Source: DATFDN01 sp963767645 | Lineage (GTDB): Bacteria; Pseudomonadota; Alphaproteobacteria; Acetobacterales; Acetobacteraceae | Direction: 5' to 3' | DNA length: 64,000 bases | Assembly (NCBI GenBank): GCA_963767645.1 | Contig: CAVYEW010000004.1 | Coordinates: forward strand, 434,001 to 498,000 | In this document: one piece after another, positions 33,400-42,513 of the stretch | Position numbering within the stretch: position 1 is the first letter of the stretch | How the letters are laid out: each line of letters begins with the position of its first letter | Position numbers and translations under genes: made by a program | Notes under the pieces: model-generated | Seen by the model: only the letters and a program-made list of their open reading frames with translations | Databases searched by the model: none | Told to the model about the DNA's origin: nothing

Positions 33400-35114
33400 G
33401 CCACCGCCACCTCGCGCTCGCGTGAAGCCAGCTCCCTCTCCTTGCGGGAGGGGGTTGGGGGAGGGGTCGCCGACAAATCGCGGGCCGGCGTCGGGCCGCA
33501 TAGATCGGCCGCGATGCGTTCGGCCCAGGTGCGCGAGAAATACCAGCGATTGACGAGGCTGGCGCCCTCATGGACCGGACGACGCACGGAGCCGCGCCCC
33601 TCCAGGTGCCACAACCGCAGATCCTGCACCCAGGACGGCACGCCGGCATCCAGGCTGCGCAGGCAGAGGTCGGCATCCTCGTAGTGGCCGAACACATAGT
33701 CCTCGGAGAAACCGCCCAGCGTCTCGAACCATGCCCGATCCACCGAGATGAACGCGCCTGACACTGCGGGGACCGGGCGCGTGCGCAGAAAGGCGGCGGT
33801 CTCGGGCGGGGCGCCCTTGCCGTAGTGCTCGACCCGCGCGAACTGCCGCGCCTCTACCCCGGAGGGGGACACCGCCAGCCCGGTGTCGAGCTCGAGATAC
33901 ATCCCGCCATGCATCAACGAGCCGTCGTCGTAGTAGAGCGTGGAGCCGAACAACGTGGCGCCCGGCCCGCCCTCGGCGAGGATCGCCGTGTGCCGGGCCG
34001 CCCAGTTGGCCTCCTTGGGAAATACGTCGGGATTGACGCAGAGCAGGCGGGGGCTTCTGGCGTGTGCGGCGGCCAGATTGTTGGCGGCGCCGAAGCCGGC
34101 GTTGCCGGGCAATCCGATCACGGTCTGCGCCAGTCCATAGATCATCGCGCTGGACCGCGCTTCCCGCAGCAGCCGGTCGAGCAGCTCGGGGCTGTTGCAG
34201 ACATAGACGAATTCGTAGTCCTCGATGCCCGCCTTCCCTGAGAACAGCGCGCTCTGGATGAACATGTATTCCGGCCTGCCGTACAGGCAGACGATGATCG
34301 AACCGCGATGGGTACGTGCCTGGGGACCGAACCGCTCCACAAACGGCGCGGCCACGATTGCGCTGGTCACGGCGCGATTGAGCGCCACGATCTGCTCCCC
34401 GACCGCGGTGTCGAGGGTCAGCAAAGCCGGGATCTGCGCCCCGCCGCCCGCCGTGGTGGCAAGGAAACCCAGCACGGTTTCACGCAGGTCCCGCGCCGTG
34501 CTCGCCCGCACCGGCACCGTGACCGTCGCCTGCTGCCCGCTTTTCCACTCCAGGACGCAGCGGCACTCGGCCGAGCCCGGCAGGGCAATGCCCGCATTCA
34601 GAAGGGCGAAGAAGCCGAAGGCGCGGCGCTCGACAAGTCCCAGCGCCGCCTGGACGTCGTCGCGCGCGTGACGCGCCAACGCCTCGGCACGGATGGACAG
34701 GACCCAGCCTCGGCCTTCCAGGCGCAAGGACGCCAGCGGCGTGGCGCTGTCGTCGGCCCATCCGGTCAGGAACACGCGACCGTCTTCCGAGAGCAGCAAT
34801 GCCTCCACCGCATGTCTCGGCGCCGATGCCTTGTCGGCGGCGAAACCTGCCGTCGGACCTATCTGGACCTGGGTCCAGCGGTCGGATCGGCCAAGGTAAT
34901 GGCGTCCTTCCCGCTTTCCGTAGCGCTGGTAGTGCTCTGCGCCGGATTTCGACTTCCCGCTCCGCACCGCGTCGGCGATGTCCGGATAGAGCCGAAGGTA
35001 CCCCTCCTCGTCGAAATCCGAGCCAATTCCCTCTCGCAAGGCGACGGGGTCGGCGGATGCCGCCCCCCCTTGCGGGAGGGGGTCGGAGGAAGGGTTCGCG
35101 GCGAGGTCTGTCAT
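33396..35114 (-). CDS. Family 2 glycosyltransferase with repeat-derived ends
   Basis: A 572-residue protein. The GT-A core lies in the second half (SIIVCLYGRPEYM, EFVYVCNSPE, GFGAANNLAAAHARSPRLLCVNPDVFP, VSGAFISVDRAWFETLGGFSEDYVFGHYEDADLCLRSLD); the NPD and EDADLC segments are the donor/metal and acceptor sites. Both ends contain GC-rich palindromic repeats read in frame: DPLPQGG near the N-terminus and TPPPTPSRKEREL near the C-terminus. Start ATG 35114 is chosen; ATG 35192 would add 26 residues. It is the first gene of the two-gene leftward glycosyltransferase unit and lies back to back with leuS (138 bases). Confidence 0.87.
   Translation of the reverse strand: MTDLAANPSSDPLPQGGAASADPVALREGIGSDFDEEGYLRLYPDIADAVRSGKSKSGAEHYQRYGKREGRHYLGRSDRWTQVQIGPTAGFAADKASAPRHAVEALLLSEDGRVFLTGWADDSATPLASLRLEGRGWVLSIRAEALARHARDDVQAALGLVERRAFGFFALLNAGIALPGSAECRCVLEWKSGQQATVTVPVRASTARDLRETVLGFLATTAGGGAQIPALLTLDTAVGEQIVALNRAVTSAIVAAPFVERFGPQARTHRGSIIVCLYGRPEYMFIQSALFSGKAGIEDYEFVYVCNSPELLDRLLREARSSAMIYGLAQTVIGLPGNAGFGAANNLAAAHARSPRLLCVNPDVFPKEANWAARHTAILAEGGPGATLFGSTLYYDDGSLMHGGMYLELDTGLAVSPSGVEARQFARVEHYGKGAPPETAAFLRTRPVPAVSGAFISVDRAWFETLGGFSEDYVFGHYEDADLCLRSLDAGVPSWVQDLRLWHLEGRGSVRRPVHEGASLVNRWYFSRTWAERIAADLCGPTPARDLSATPPPTPSRKERELASREREVAVA
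33430..33468. repeat. GC-rich palindromic repeat in coding sequence
   Basis: This copy contains CTCCTTGCGGGAGGG with the flanking GGTTGGGGGAGGGG arm, closely matching the repeat at 19441-19478. It is translated at the C-terminus of the family 2 glycosyltransferase. Confidence 0.75.
35060..35097. repeat. GC-rich palindromic repeat in coding sequence
   Basis: This copy contains CCCCTTGCGGGAGGG, the same core as at 33430 and 19441. It is read in frame near the N-terminus of the family 2 glycosyltransferase, within residues 7-18. Confidence 0.7.
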
Positions 35115-35252
35115 TGGGTCCGCACTTAGCGAAATCGGAAACCCGAGACAACGAAAACCCTCTCGGATACTTGAGCAATCTTTCCTGCTCATTAATTTTT
35201 GGATGCTGCTGTCGATCTTGCACGCCCTGCGGCAGAATCCGATACAGGCGCG

Positions 35253-37889
35253 ATGAACGAGATCGCCTCCGACGCCGCCTTGCGGTACGACTTCCGCGCC
35301 GCCGAGCCGCGCTGGCAGGCCGAATGGGCTGCCCGCGGGTGCTTCGCCGTCGCCGACCGGCCGCTAGAGGCTTCGCCCCCGGACGCCAGGCCGAAATACT
35401 ACGTCCTCGAGATGTTTCCCTACCCCAGCGGCAAGATCCACATGGGGCATGTGCGCAACTACACGCTGGGCGACGTGGTGGCGCGCTACAAGCGCGCCCG
35501 CGGCTATGCTGTGATGCACCCGATGGGCTGGGATGCATTCGGTCTCCCGGCCGAAAATGCGGCGCGCGAGCGCGGCGTGCATCCCGCGCGCTGGACCTGG
35601 GAGAACATCGCCGCCATGCGCGCCGAGCTGCAGCGCATGGGCCTCTCCCTCGATTGGGCGCGGGAGATCGCGACCTGCGATCCCGCCTATTACGGACGCC
35701 AGCAGAAGCTGTTTCTCGATTTCCTGCGCGCCGGCCTGGTCGATCGCCGGGAGAGCTGGGTGAATTGGGACCCGGTGGACCAGACCGTGCTCGCCAACGA
35801 GCAGGTGATCGATGGGCGCGGCTGGCGGTCCGGCGCGCCGGTCGAGAAGAAGCAGCTCAGCCAGTGGTTCCTGCGCATCACCAGATATGCGCCGGAGCTG
35901 CTCGCGGCCCTGGACGACCTGGACCGCTGGCCGGAACGGGTCCGGCTGATGCAGGCCCGCTGGATCGGCCGCAGCGAGGGCGCGCGCCTGCGCTTCCCGC
36001 TCGAGGCGCCGCGGGACGGGATCGCCGAGGTCGAGGTGTACACCACCCGCCCGGACACGTTGTTCGGCATGTCGTTCCTGGCGCTCGCGCCCGAGCATCC
36101 GCTCGCCGCCGTGGCCGCTGCGCGCGACGCCAAGGCTGCCGCATTCGTCGCCGAGTGCCGGCGCATGGGTACGAGCGAGGCGGTTATCGAGACGGCCGAG
36201 AAGCAGGGCTACGACACCGGCCTGCGTGTCCGGCACCCCTTCCTGGACGGCCTAACCTTCCCGGTCTGGATCGCCAATTTCGTGCTGATGGACTACGGCA
36301 CCGGCGCGATCTTCGGCTGTCCGGCGCACGACCAGCGCGACCTCGAATTCGCCCGCAAATACGGCCTGCCGGTCACGCCGGTGGTGTTGCCGCCCGGCGC
36401 CGATCCGGCGTGCTTCACGGTCGGCGGCGAGGCCTATGTCGGGCCGGGGACCATCTATCATTCAGGCTTCATGGACGGGCTGGATGTCGAGTCCGCCAAG
36501 CGCGCCGCCATCGCCGAGCTCGAGCGCCTGGAGCTGGGCCATGGCGAGGTGAACTGGCGGCTGCGCGACTGGGGCGTGAGCCGCCAGCGCTACTGGGGCT
36601 GCCCCATCCCGGTCGTGCATTGCGGTTCGTGCGGCGTGGTCCCGGTGCCGGACCATCAGCTGCCGGTGACTCTGCCGGAGGATGTCAGTTTCGACCGCCC
36701 CGGCAACCCGCTCGACCACCATCTGACCTGGAAGCACGTCACCTGCCCCGAATGCGGTCGGCCGGCAGTGCGGGAGACGGACACGTTCGATGTTTTCGTG
36801 GACAGTTCCTGGTACTTCGCCCGCTTTTGCAGCCCGGCAGCGGAGGCTCCGATCGATCCGGCCGCCGCCGATCACTGGATGCCAGTTGATCAATATATCG
36901 GCGGCATCGAGCACGCGATCCTGCACCTGCTCTACTCCCGCTTCTTCACCCGCGCGATGAAGGACACGGGACATCTCACGATCGAGGAGCCGTTCGCCGG
37001 TTTGTTTACTCAGGGCATGGTGATGCATGAGAGCTACCGCACTGCCGAAGGATCGAACGGGCGCTGGCTCTATCCCGACGAGGTGACGAGGAACCCCGAC
37101 GGGATGGCAGTTCTGCGAGCCACCGGCGAGCCGGTGGTGGTCGGCCGCATCCAGGCGATGAGCAAGTCGAAGCGCAATACGATCGATCCCGGCGCCATCA
37201 TCGACCGCTACGGCGCCGATACCGCGCGCTGGTTCATCCTGTCCGACAATCCGCCCGACCGCGACATGGAATGGACCGAGGCCGGCGTTGCCGGCGCTTT
37301 CCGCTTCACCCAGCGCGTGTTCCGCTTGGCGGCTTCGGTGGAAGCCGTCGCGGACGCAACCATGTCGGGCGAGTTCGCCGAGGCCGCGCGCACGCTGCGC
37401 CGGGCAACGCATCGGACCATCGCCGCCGTAACCGAGGCGCTGGAAAGCTTCGCCCTCAACGTCGCGGTCGCGCGCCTCTATGAGCTGGCGAATGCGCTCG
37501 CCGAGGCTGAACGCGCGGGCGAGGCGGCCGGCATGGGCTGGGCGCGGCGCGAAGCCGCGGAGATGATGGCCCGTCTGGCGGCGCCGATGATGCCGCATCT
37601 CGCGGAGGAGATCTTCGCGCGCCTCCATCCCGGCGCGGCGCGGCTGGTGGCGGAGCTGCCGTGGCCGGAACCCGATCCTTCGCTGCTCGTCGCGCAGCTA
37701 GTGACGATCGCGGTGCAGGTGATGGGCAAGCTTCGCGGCACCGTCGCCGTCCCGCCGGGGGCAACGGAAGCAGAGGTGATCACCGCCGCCGAGGCCGAGC
37801 CGAACGTCGCGCGCGCGCTCGTCGGAAAGCGGGTCGTCAAGCGCATCCATGTCCCCGACCGCATCGTCAACTTCGTGGTCGCCGGATGA
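35253..37889 (+). CDS. leuS: Leucyl-tRNA synthetase
   Basis: LeuRS charges tRNA-Leu. The protein has 878 residues, normal for the bacterial enzyme. The class I signature is PYPSGKIHMGHVRNY (HIGH motif as HMGH), followed by PMGWDAFGLPAENAA. The CP1 editing domain includes VYTTRPDTLFG. Two C-x2-C zinc-type pairs are visible (HCGSCG, CPECGR). The KMSKS loop is AMSKSKRNT, followed by the anticodon-binding helices. ATG 35253 is used (MNEIASDAALRYDF). The stop overlaps the lptE start by four bases (ATGA), giving leuS-lptE-holA-birA as one operon. Confidence 0.98.
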   Translation: MNEIASDAALRYDFRAAEPRWQAEWAARGCFAVADRPLEASPPDARPKYYVLEMFPYPSGKIHMGHVRNYTLGDVVARYKRARGYAVMHPMGWDAFGLPAENAARERGVHPARWTWENIAAMRAELQRMGLSLDWAREIATCDPAYYGRQQKLFLDFLRAGLVDRRESWVNWDPVDQTVLANEQVIDGRGWRSGAPVEKKQLSQWFLRITRYAPELLAALDDLDRWPERVRLMQARWIGRSEGARLRFPLEAPRDGIAEVEVYTTRPDTLFGMSFLALAPEHPLAAVAAARDAKAAAFVAECRRMGTSEAVIETAEKQGYDTGLRVRHPFLDGLTFPVWIANFVLMDYGTGAIFGCPAHDQRDLEFARKYGLPVTPVVLPPGADPACFTVGGEAYVGPGTIYHSGFMDGLDVESAKRAAIAELERLELGHGEVNWRLRDWGVSRQRYWGCPIPVVHCGSCGVVPVPDHQLPVTLPEDVSFDRPGNPLDHHLTWKHVTCPECGRPAVRETDTFDVFVDSSWYFARFCSPAAEAPIDPAAADHWMPVDQYIGGIEHAILHLLYSRFFTRAMKDTGHLTIEEPFAGLFTQGMVMHESYRTAEGSNGRWLYPDEVTRNPDGMAVLRATGEPVVVGRIQAMSKSKRNTIDPGAIIDRYGADTARWFILSDNPPDRDMEWTEAGVAGAFRFTQRVFRLAASVEAVADATMSGEFAEAARTLRRATHRTIAAVTEALESFALNVAVARLYELANALAEAERAGEAAGMGWARREAAEMMARLAAPMMPHLAEEIFARLHPGAARLVAELPWPEPDPSLLVAQLVTIAVQVMGKLRGTVAVPPGATEAEVITAAEAEPNVARALVGKRVVKRIHVPDRIVNFVVAG

Positions 37890-38422
37890 GCGGCCTGTCC
37901 CGGCGCGGTCTGGTTTGCGCGCTCGGCCTGGTGCCGCTGGCCGGCTGCGGCTTTCAGCCGGTCTACAGACGCACCGTATCCGGCAATCCCGGTCCGGCGG
38001 CACGCGAGCTGGCGAAGATCGAAGTCGTCCGTATCCCGGATCGTCCAGGCCAGCTACTGCGGCAGGCCTTGCAGCAGCGCTTCTACGGAGCGAGCGGGGA
38101 GGACACGCCCCAGTACGACCTCGGCGTGTTCTACTGGATCGCGGGAGAAGGTCTCGCCATCCTGCCCGACAACACCAATACCAGCACGCGCCTGATCGCG
38201 CGGGCCAACTGGACGCTGAACGCCCGCGACCCCGGCCACACCCACATCGCCGACGGCTCAGCCCGCGCGATGGAAAGCGTCGATGTGTTCGACACCCAAT
38301 ATTTCGCGGGCGATCTGGAGACCGAACAGGCCTCTGTGCGCCTGGCCGACCAGGTGGCGGACCAGATCACGCTTCGCCTCGCGGTGTTCTTCCGTGCGCG
38401 GGCGCGGACGCGGACCGGGTAG
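37886..38422 (+). CDS. lptE: LPS-assembly lipoprotein LptE
   Basis: LptE plugs the LptD barrel that places lipopolysaccharide in the outer membrane. The 178-residue protein has a lipoprotein signal (RRGLVCALGLVPLAGC, lipobox LAGC with Cys21), then GFQPVYRRT, the usual start of alphaproteobacterial LptE, and the body IEVVRIPDRPGQLLRQALQQRF. It overlaps leuS by four bases and precedes holA by 46 bases, the standard neighbourhood in this class. Confidence 0.92.
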   Translation: MSGLSRRGLVCALGLVPLAGCGFQPVYRRTVSGNPGPAARELAKIEVVRIPDRPGQLLRQALQQRFYGASGEDTPQYDLGVFYWIAGEGLAILPDNTNTSTRLIARANWTLNARDPGHTHIADGSARAMESVDVFDTQYFAGDLETEQASVRLADQVADQITLRLAVFFRARARTRTG

Positions 38423-38468
38423 CGGCCATGAGCAGCTGCGTGCGGGTCCGGCGTTCCGACGCGACGGC

Positions 38469-39482
38469 ATGAAGCTCGAGTCCCGCCGAATTCCAGCGTT
38501 CCTGCGCGACCCAGGCACGGCGCGGGTCGTGCTGCTGCACGGCGATGACCTGGGCATGATCCGCGAGCGCGCCGCGATGCTGACCCGCGCCGTGGCCGGC
38601 GGCCTCGACGATCCGTTCCGCATCGCGGAACTGGCCCGTGACGAGGTGGATCAGCTGGAAGCGGAGGCGTCCAGCCTGCCGCTGACCGGCGGGCGGCGTG
38701 TCGTGCGGGTCCGCGACGTCGGCGAATCGGCGCGCGGGCCGGTCGAAGCGGTGCTGAAGAGCGCCGCCCCGGCCCTTGTGGTTCTGGAAGCGCCGAGCCT
38801 CGCCGGCGCCTCGCGCCTGCGCCGCGCCGTGGAGGCCGCGCCCGACGGCGCGGTGATCGGCTGCTACCCCGAGGAAGGCCGCGCACTGGAGGAGACGATC
38901 CGCGCCACTCTGGCCAGCGCCGGCATCGCCGTCGAGCCCGAGGCGCTTGCCTGGCTCGCCGCCCATCTCGGCGCCGACCGTGCCGCCACCCGCCAGGAGA
39001 TCGAGAAGCTGGCGCTGTACGTAGGCAAGGGCGGGCGGATCGACATGCAGGCGGCAACCGCCTGCGTCGGAGATCTCGCCGGGCTGTCGCTGGATGACGC
39101 GCTGTTCGCCGCTACCCAGGGCGATGTCGCGACCGCCGACCGTGCCTTGGAGCTGGCGCTCTCCGAGGGCGGCAGCGCGGTCGGCGTGCTGCGGATCGCG
39201 CTGTCGCACATGCAGCGGCTGCATCGCGCCCGCCTGGCGGTAGATCGCGGCATGCCCCCAGCGGAGGCAACCAAGGCGGCCCGCCCGCCGGTCTTCTTCC
39301 GCCGCGTCGGCGCGTTCGCCCGCGCGCTTGGCCTTTGGACGGAACCCGCGCTGATGGCAACCATGGCTGGCCTGGCGGAAGCCGAGCGGTCGTGCAAGCG
39401 CACTGGCGCGCCGGATCTCGCGATCTGCCGCAATGCCATCCTCGCACTCGCCCGCCGGGCATCGGCGCGGGGGCGGGAATGA
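38469..39482 (+). CDS. holA: DNA polymerase III delta subunit
   Basis: HolA opens the sliding clamp as part of the clamp loader. The protein has 337 residues, with a normal start (MKLESRRIPAFLRDP, RVVLLHGDDLGMIRERA), a RecA-like fold lacking a Walker A motif as expected for delta, and the C-terminal helical region LGADRAATRQEIEKLALYVG. ATG 38469 begins at the conserved N-terminus. The stop overlaps the birA start by four bases. parB and parA, which often follow holA in alphaproteobacteria, are not here. Confidence 0.95.
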   Translation: MKLESRRIPAFLRDPGTARVVLLHGDDLGMIRERAAMLTRAVAGGLDDPFRIAELARDEVDQLEAEASSLPLTGGRRVVRVRDVGESARGPVEAVLKSAAPALVVLEAPSLAGASRLRRAVEAAPDGAVIGCYPEEGRALEETIRATLASAGIAVEPEALAWLAAHLGADRAATRQEIEKLALYVGKGGRIDMQAATACVGDLAGLSLDDALFAATQGDVATADRALELALSEGGSAVGVLRIALSHMQRLHRARLAVDRGMPPAEATKAARPPVFFRRVGAFARALGLWTEPALMATMAGLAEAERSCKRTGAPDLAICRNAILALARRASARGRE

Positions 39483-40303
39483 CGTCCGTGTTCGACGTAC
39501 GGCATTACGAAAGTCTCGGGTCCACGAACGATGAGGCGCGGCGCCTCGCGGACGCGGGCGCCGCGCATGGCACGGTGGTCGCGGCGCGCGAGCAGACCGC
39601 GGGACGCGGGCGGGTGGGACGGAGCTGGGTCAGCCCGCCGGGGAACCTCTATCTTTCGGTGCTGCTGCGGCTTGACCTTCCGCCGGCGCGGCGTGCCGAA
39701 CTGTCCTTCGTCGCAGCCCTTGCAGTGTTCGACCTGGTGGATGCGGTCCTGCCGGGCTCCCGGGTAATGCTGAAATGGCCCAACGACGTGCTGGTGGAGG
39801 ATGCGAAGATCTCCGGGATCCTGGTTGAGCAGGCGGATGCGGCGACGATCGTGGGGATCGGCGTGAATGTGGCGCACTGCCCGGCCGACACGCCGTACCC
39901 CGCGACGTCCCTAGCGGAGCACCTCAGCTCCCTCTCCCCCCGCTTGCGGGGCGAGAGGGTCGGGGTGAGGGGGGCCGAGCGGGAGCGGGATTTTTCCGAA
40001 GCACCCTCACCCCAGCCCTCTCCCGCAAGCGGGAGAGGCGGAGTGGCGGGCACGTCCGTCGAGGCCTGCCGCGCGACGCTCCTCACTGCGCTCGCCACCC
40101 GCCTCGATACGTGGCTGACCGCCGGCTTCGCGCCAATCCGCGCCGATTGGCTGGCCCGTGCCCATCCAATCGGCACGCCCCTGCGCGCGGGTCAGCTGGA
40201 GGGGACGTTTGCCGGCCTCGATCCGGACGGCGCATTGCTGCTCGACACGGGATCGGGCCGTCGCCGCATCGTCGCCGGGGATGTGATCCTTCAGCCCAGA
40301 TAG
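39479..40303 (+). CDS. birA: Biotin-[acetyl-CoA carboxylase] ligase with an in-frame repeat insertion
   Basis: This ligase attaches biotin to the carboxylase carrier protein. The 274-residue protein lacks the N-terminal HTH of E. coli BirA, so it is a ligase only. The motifs YESLGSTNDEARRL, the biotinyl-AMP loop QTAGRGRVGRSW, LKWPNDVLVEDAKISGILVE and GIGVNVAH are intact. Between residues about 150 and 188 the frame reads through a GC-rich palindromic repeat (SLSPRLRGERVGVRG, SPQPSPASGRGG), absent from ordinary family members. It falls after the catalytic core and before the C-terminal SH3-like domain (GTFAGLDPDGALLL), where a loop could tolerate it. Confidence 0.92.
   Translation: MTSVFDVRHYESLGSTNDEARRLADAGAAHGTVVAAREQTAGRGRVGRSWVSPPGNLYLSVLLRLDLPPARRAELSFVAALAVFDLVDAVLPGSRVMLKWPNDVLVEDAKISGILVEQADAATIVGIGVNVAHCPADTPYPATSLAEHLSSLSPRLRGERVGVRGAERERDFSEAPSPQPSPASGRGGVAGTSVEACRATLLTALATRLDTWLTAGFAPIRADWLARAHPIGTPLRAGQLEGTFAGLDPDGALLLDTGSGRRRIVAGDVILQPR
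39926..40043. repeat. Long GC-rich palindromic repeat inside birA
   Basis: Two large arms, CTCTCCCCCCGCTTGCGGGG.. and ..CCCTCTCCCGCAAGCGGGAG, lie in opposite orientation around a 20-base AT-richer centre (GGATTTTTCCGAAG). The total length is a multiple of three in context, and the frame stays open across it. Confidence 0.8.
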
Positions 40304-41781
40304 CGCGCCCTCAGATGCGCCTGGAAATCTGTCGGATCGAGCGGCTTGCCGGCGGCCGCGCGCAGCAGATCGTTGAAGCCGAGCAGGCTGCCCTTGCCAT
40401 GCACGTTCGTCCGCAGCCATCCGAGCAGCGGCGCGAGTTCGCCCCGCGCTAGCGCCGCGTCCAGATCGGGCAGCGCCCGACGCGCTGCCGCCATAAGCTG
40501 GGCCGCCGCCATGGCGCCCAGCGTGTAGCTCGGAAAGTAGCCGAACGCCCCATCGTACCAGTGAATGTCCTGGAGGCACCCTTGCGTATCGTTCTCCGGC
40601 GTGATGCCGAGCAGCTCATCCATCCCGGCATTCCAGGCGTCCGACAGGTCGGAGACGGCCAAGTCGCCCGCAATCAGCGCCTGCTCCAGCCGGAACCGCA
40701 GGATGACATGCGCGGGATAGGTCATCTCGTCGGCATCGACCCGGATGAACCCCGGCTCGACCCGACGCCATAGCCGGGCCAGGTTCTCGGGCCGGTAGGG
40801 CGCGGCATCGCCGCCGAAGGTCGCGTGCAGCTCCGGGCCGAGCCACTGGAGGAAGGCATCCGACCGGCAGGCCTGCATCTCCACGATCAGCGACTGGCTT
40901 TCATGCGCGGCCATCCCCGCTGCTTCGCCGACCGGCTGGCGCGCATGCGCCTCGGGCAGTCCCCGTTCGTAAAGGGCATGACCGGTCTCGTGGACCACCG
41001 CCAGCACGGATTGCGTGAAATCGGCCTCATCGTAGCGCGTCGTGATGCGTATGTCGGTCTGGGTTCCCCCAGAGAACGGGTGGGCGGAGCGATCGAGGCG
41101 CGCATGGGCGAAGTCGAGGCCGAGGCGCTCGGAGAGGCGGCGGCACAGCGCCTCCTGAGCGGCGATGGGGAAAGGCCCTTCAGGGCGGAGCGGGATGCCG
41201 GCGCGGCCCTGACGTTCCTGGGCGCGCGGCAAGGCATCTCGCAGGAAAGCCTCGTAACCGGCGAACACGGGCACCACGTCCGCGGCGCCGATCCCACGCT
41301 GGAAACCGTCCATCAGGGCATCGTACGGCGAAAGCTCCAGCGTCGCGGCAAGAGCGCCGGCGGCTTCGCGCAGCAGACCCACGACCTCGGCCAAGTGCGG
41401 GCGGACCAGGGCAAAATCGGCGCTGCGCCGCGCTTCGCGCCAGACCTTCTCGCAGGCGGAGTTGGCGCGAGCCTGGGCCTCTACCAGCGCGGAGGGAAGC
41501 GCGACGGCGCGCGTGTAGGCATGGCGCATCAGCCGCAGATTCGCGGAATGCCACGGATCGCCGTCAGAGGTTTCCGCGTCGGCTGCGTCCAGATCCTCGC
41601 CGACTTCCGGCGCAACCAGAAGCCCGTGCGCCAGTCCCGCAAGCACCGCAAGTTGGTCTCCACGCGCGCCGGCCCCGCCCGGCGGCATCATGGCAGCGGC
41701 ATCCCAGCCCAGCACCGCGGACGCCTCGCTGATGGTGCCGATCCGGGCGAAGCGTGCCGCCAAGCGCTCATATGGACTCAT
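40291..41781 (-). CDS. M32-family carboxypeptidase Taq-like
   Basis: A metallocarboxypeptidase that removes C-terminal residues from peptides. The protein has 496 residues, close to the family norm. The zinc site is HETGH at residues 264-268, with the downstream HESQS glutamate motif (AAHESQSLIVEMQ), both M32 signatures; DIRITTRYDE precedes the zinc helix. ATG 41781 is chosen; TTG 41787 is two codons upstream. Its start overlaps the surf1 stop by 14 bases, so it is translated with the cytochrome oxidase assembly genes. It is convergent with birA, overlapping by 13 bases. Confidence 0.94.
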   Translation of the reverse strand: MSPYERLAARFARIGTISEASAVLGWDAAAMMPPGGAGARGDQLAVLAGLAHGLLVAPEVGEDLDAADAETSDGDPWHSANLRLMRHAYTRAVALPSALVEAQARANSACEKVWREARRSADFALVRPHLAEVVGLLREAAGALAATLELSPYDALMDGFQRGIGAADVVPVFAGYEAFLRDALPRAQERQGRAGIPLRPEGPFPIAAQEALCRRLSERLGLDFAHARLDRSAHPFSGGTQTDIRITTRYDEADFTQSVLAVVHETGHALYERGLPEAHARQPVGEAAGMAAHESQSLIVEMQACRSDAFLQWLGPELHATFGGDAAPYRPENLARLWRRVEPGFIRVDADEMTYPAHVILRFRLEQALIAGDLAVSDLSDAWNAGMDELLGITPENDTQGCLQDIHWYDGAFGYFPSYTLGAMAAAQLMAAARRALPDLDAALARGELAPLLGWLRTNVHGKGSLLGFNDLLRAAAGKPLDPTDFQAHLRARYLG

Positions 41782-42481
41782 GCGCAAGCCTCCCGCGCGC
41801 CCAGACGATGAATACGACCGCCAGGACGACGGCGAGCCCGTACCAGGTCAGCGCATAGGACAGGTGATTGTTCATCGGCTGCGGCAGGTGCTGCGCCGGG
41901 ATCGGCGGCTCTCCCGCGGGGCCGAGCGCGACGAGCGTGAACGGCGCCACGTGGGACAGGCCCAGCGATGCCCCGATCGCGGCAGGGTTCAGCGTGAAGA
42001 ACTCCCGCCGCGCCGGATTATCGGCCGCGCCCAGCAAGCGAGGATGCTCCGGGGGGCGCGCGAAGCCGGTGATCGTCACCGGCCCGGCAGGTGGGGCGGC
42101 GATGCCGGTCTCTGGCACCCAGCCGCGATCAACCAGGATGACACGGCCCTCGGTCGCGAGCGGGGCGATGAGCTGCCGCCCCATGACAGGGCCATTGGGA
42201 GTGTCCCGAACCTCGACCCCGTACCGCGCCGCCAGTCCGGGAAGGAAATGGCCGGTGACGCTGACTTTCTGGAACGGCCCTGGAACCGCGGGCAGCGGAA
42301 CGGCGGGCGCTGCCTCGGCAGCCGTGATCTGCGCTAGAATGGCCTCCTTCCATTGCAGGCGGCGGAGCTGCCAGGTGCCGAGGCCGAGCAGGGTCAAAAG
42401 CATCAACAGCGTCATGCCGGCAGGCAGCAGGAGTCCGCGGCGGGCGGCACGGGCGGGGATATCGAGCGCAGCGAGGGACAT
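41768..42481 (-). CDS. SURF1-family cytochrome c oxidase assembly protein
   Basis: SURF1 proteins help place haem a in subunit I of cytochrome c oxidase. The 237-residue protein has an N-terminal membrane helix (LLLPAGMTLLMLLTLLGLGTWQ), the family segment GTWQLRRLQWKEAI, an exported loop with VILVDRGWVP and FTLNPAAIG, and a C-terminal helix (NNHLSYALTWYGLAVVLAVVFI). Length and topology are normal. It lies 32 bases downstream of the DUF983 gene in a leftward ctaE-DUF983-surf1 order found across alphaproteobacteria. Confidence 0.93.
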   Translation of the reverse strand: MSLAALDIPARAARRGLLLPAGMTLLMLLTLLGLGTWQLRRLQWKEAILAQITAAEAAPAVPLPAVPGPFQKVSVTGHFLPGLAARYGVEVRDTPNGPVMGRQLIAPLATEGRVILVDRGWVPETGIAAPPAGPVTITGFARPPEHPRLLGAADNPARREFFTLNPAAIGASLGLSHVAPFTLVALGPAGEPPIPAQHLPQPMNNHLSYALTWYGLAVVLAVVFIVWARGRLAHESI

Positions 42482-42513
42482 GGATGGCCAGGAGATGCGG
42501 CCTGCTGGGCAGG

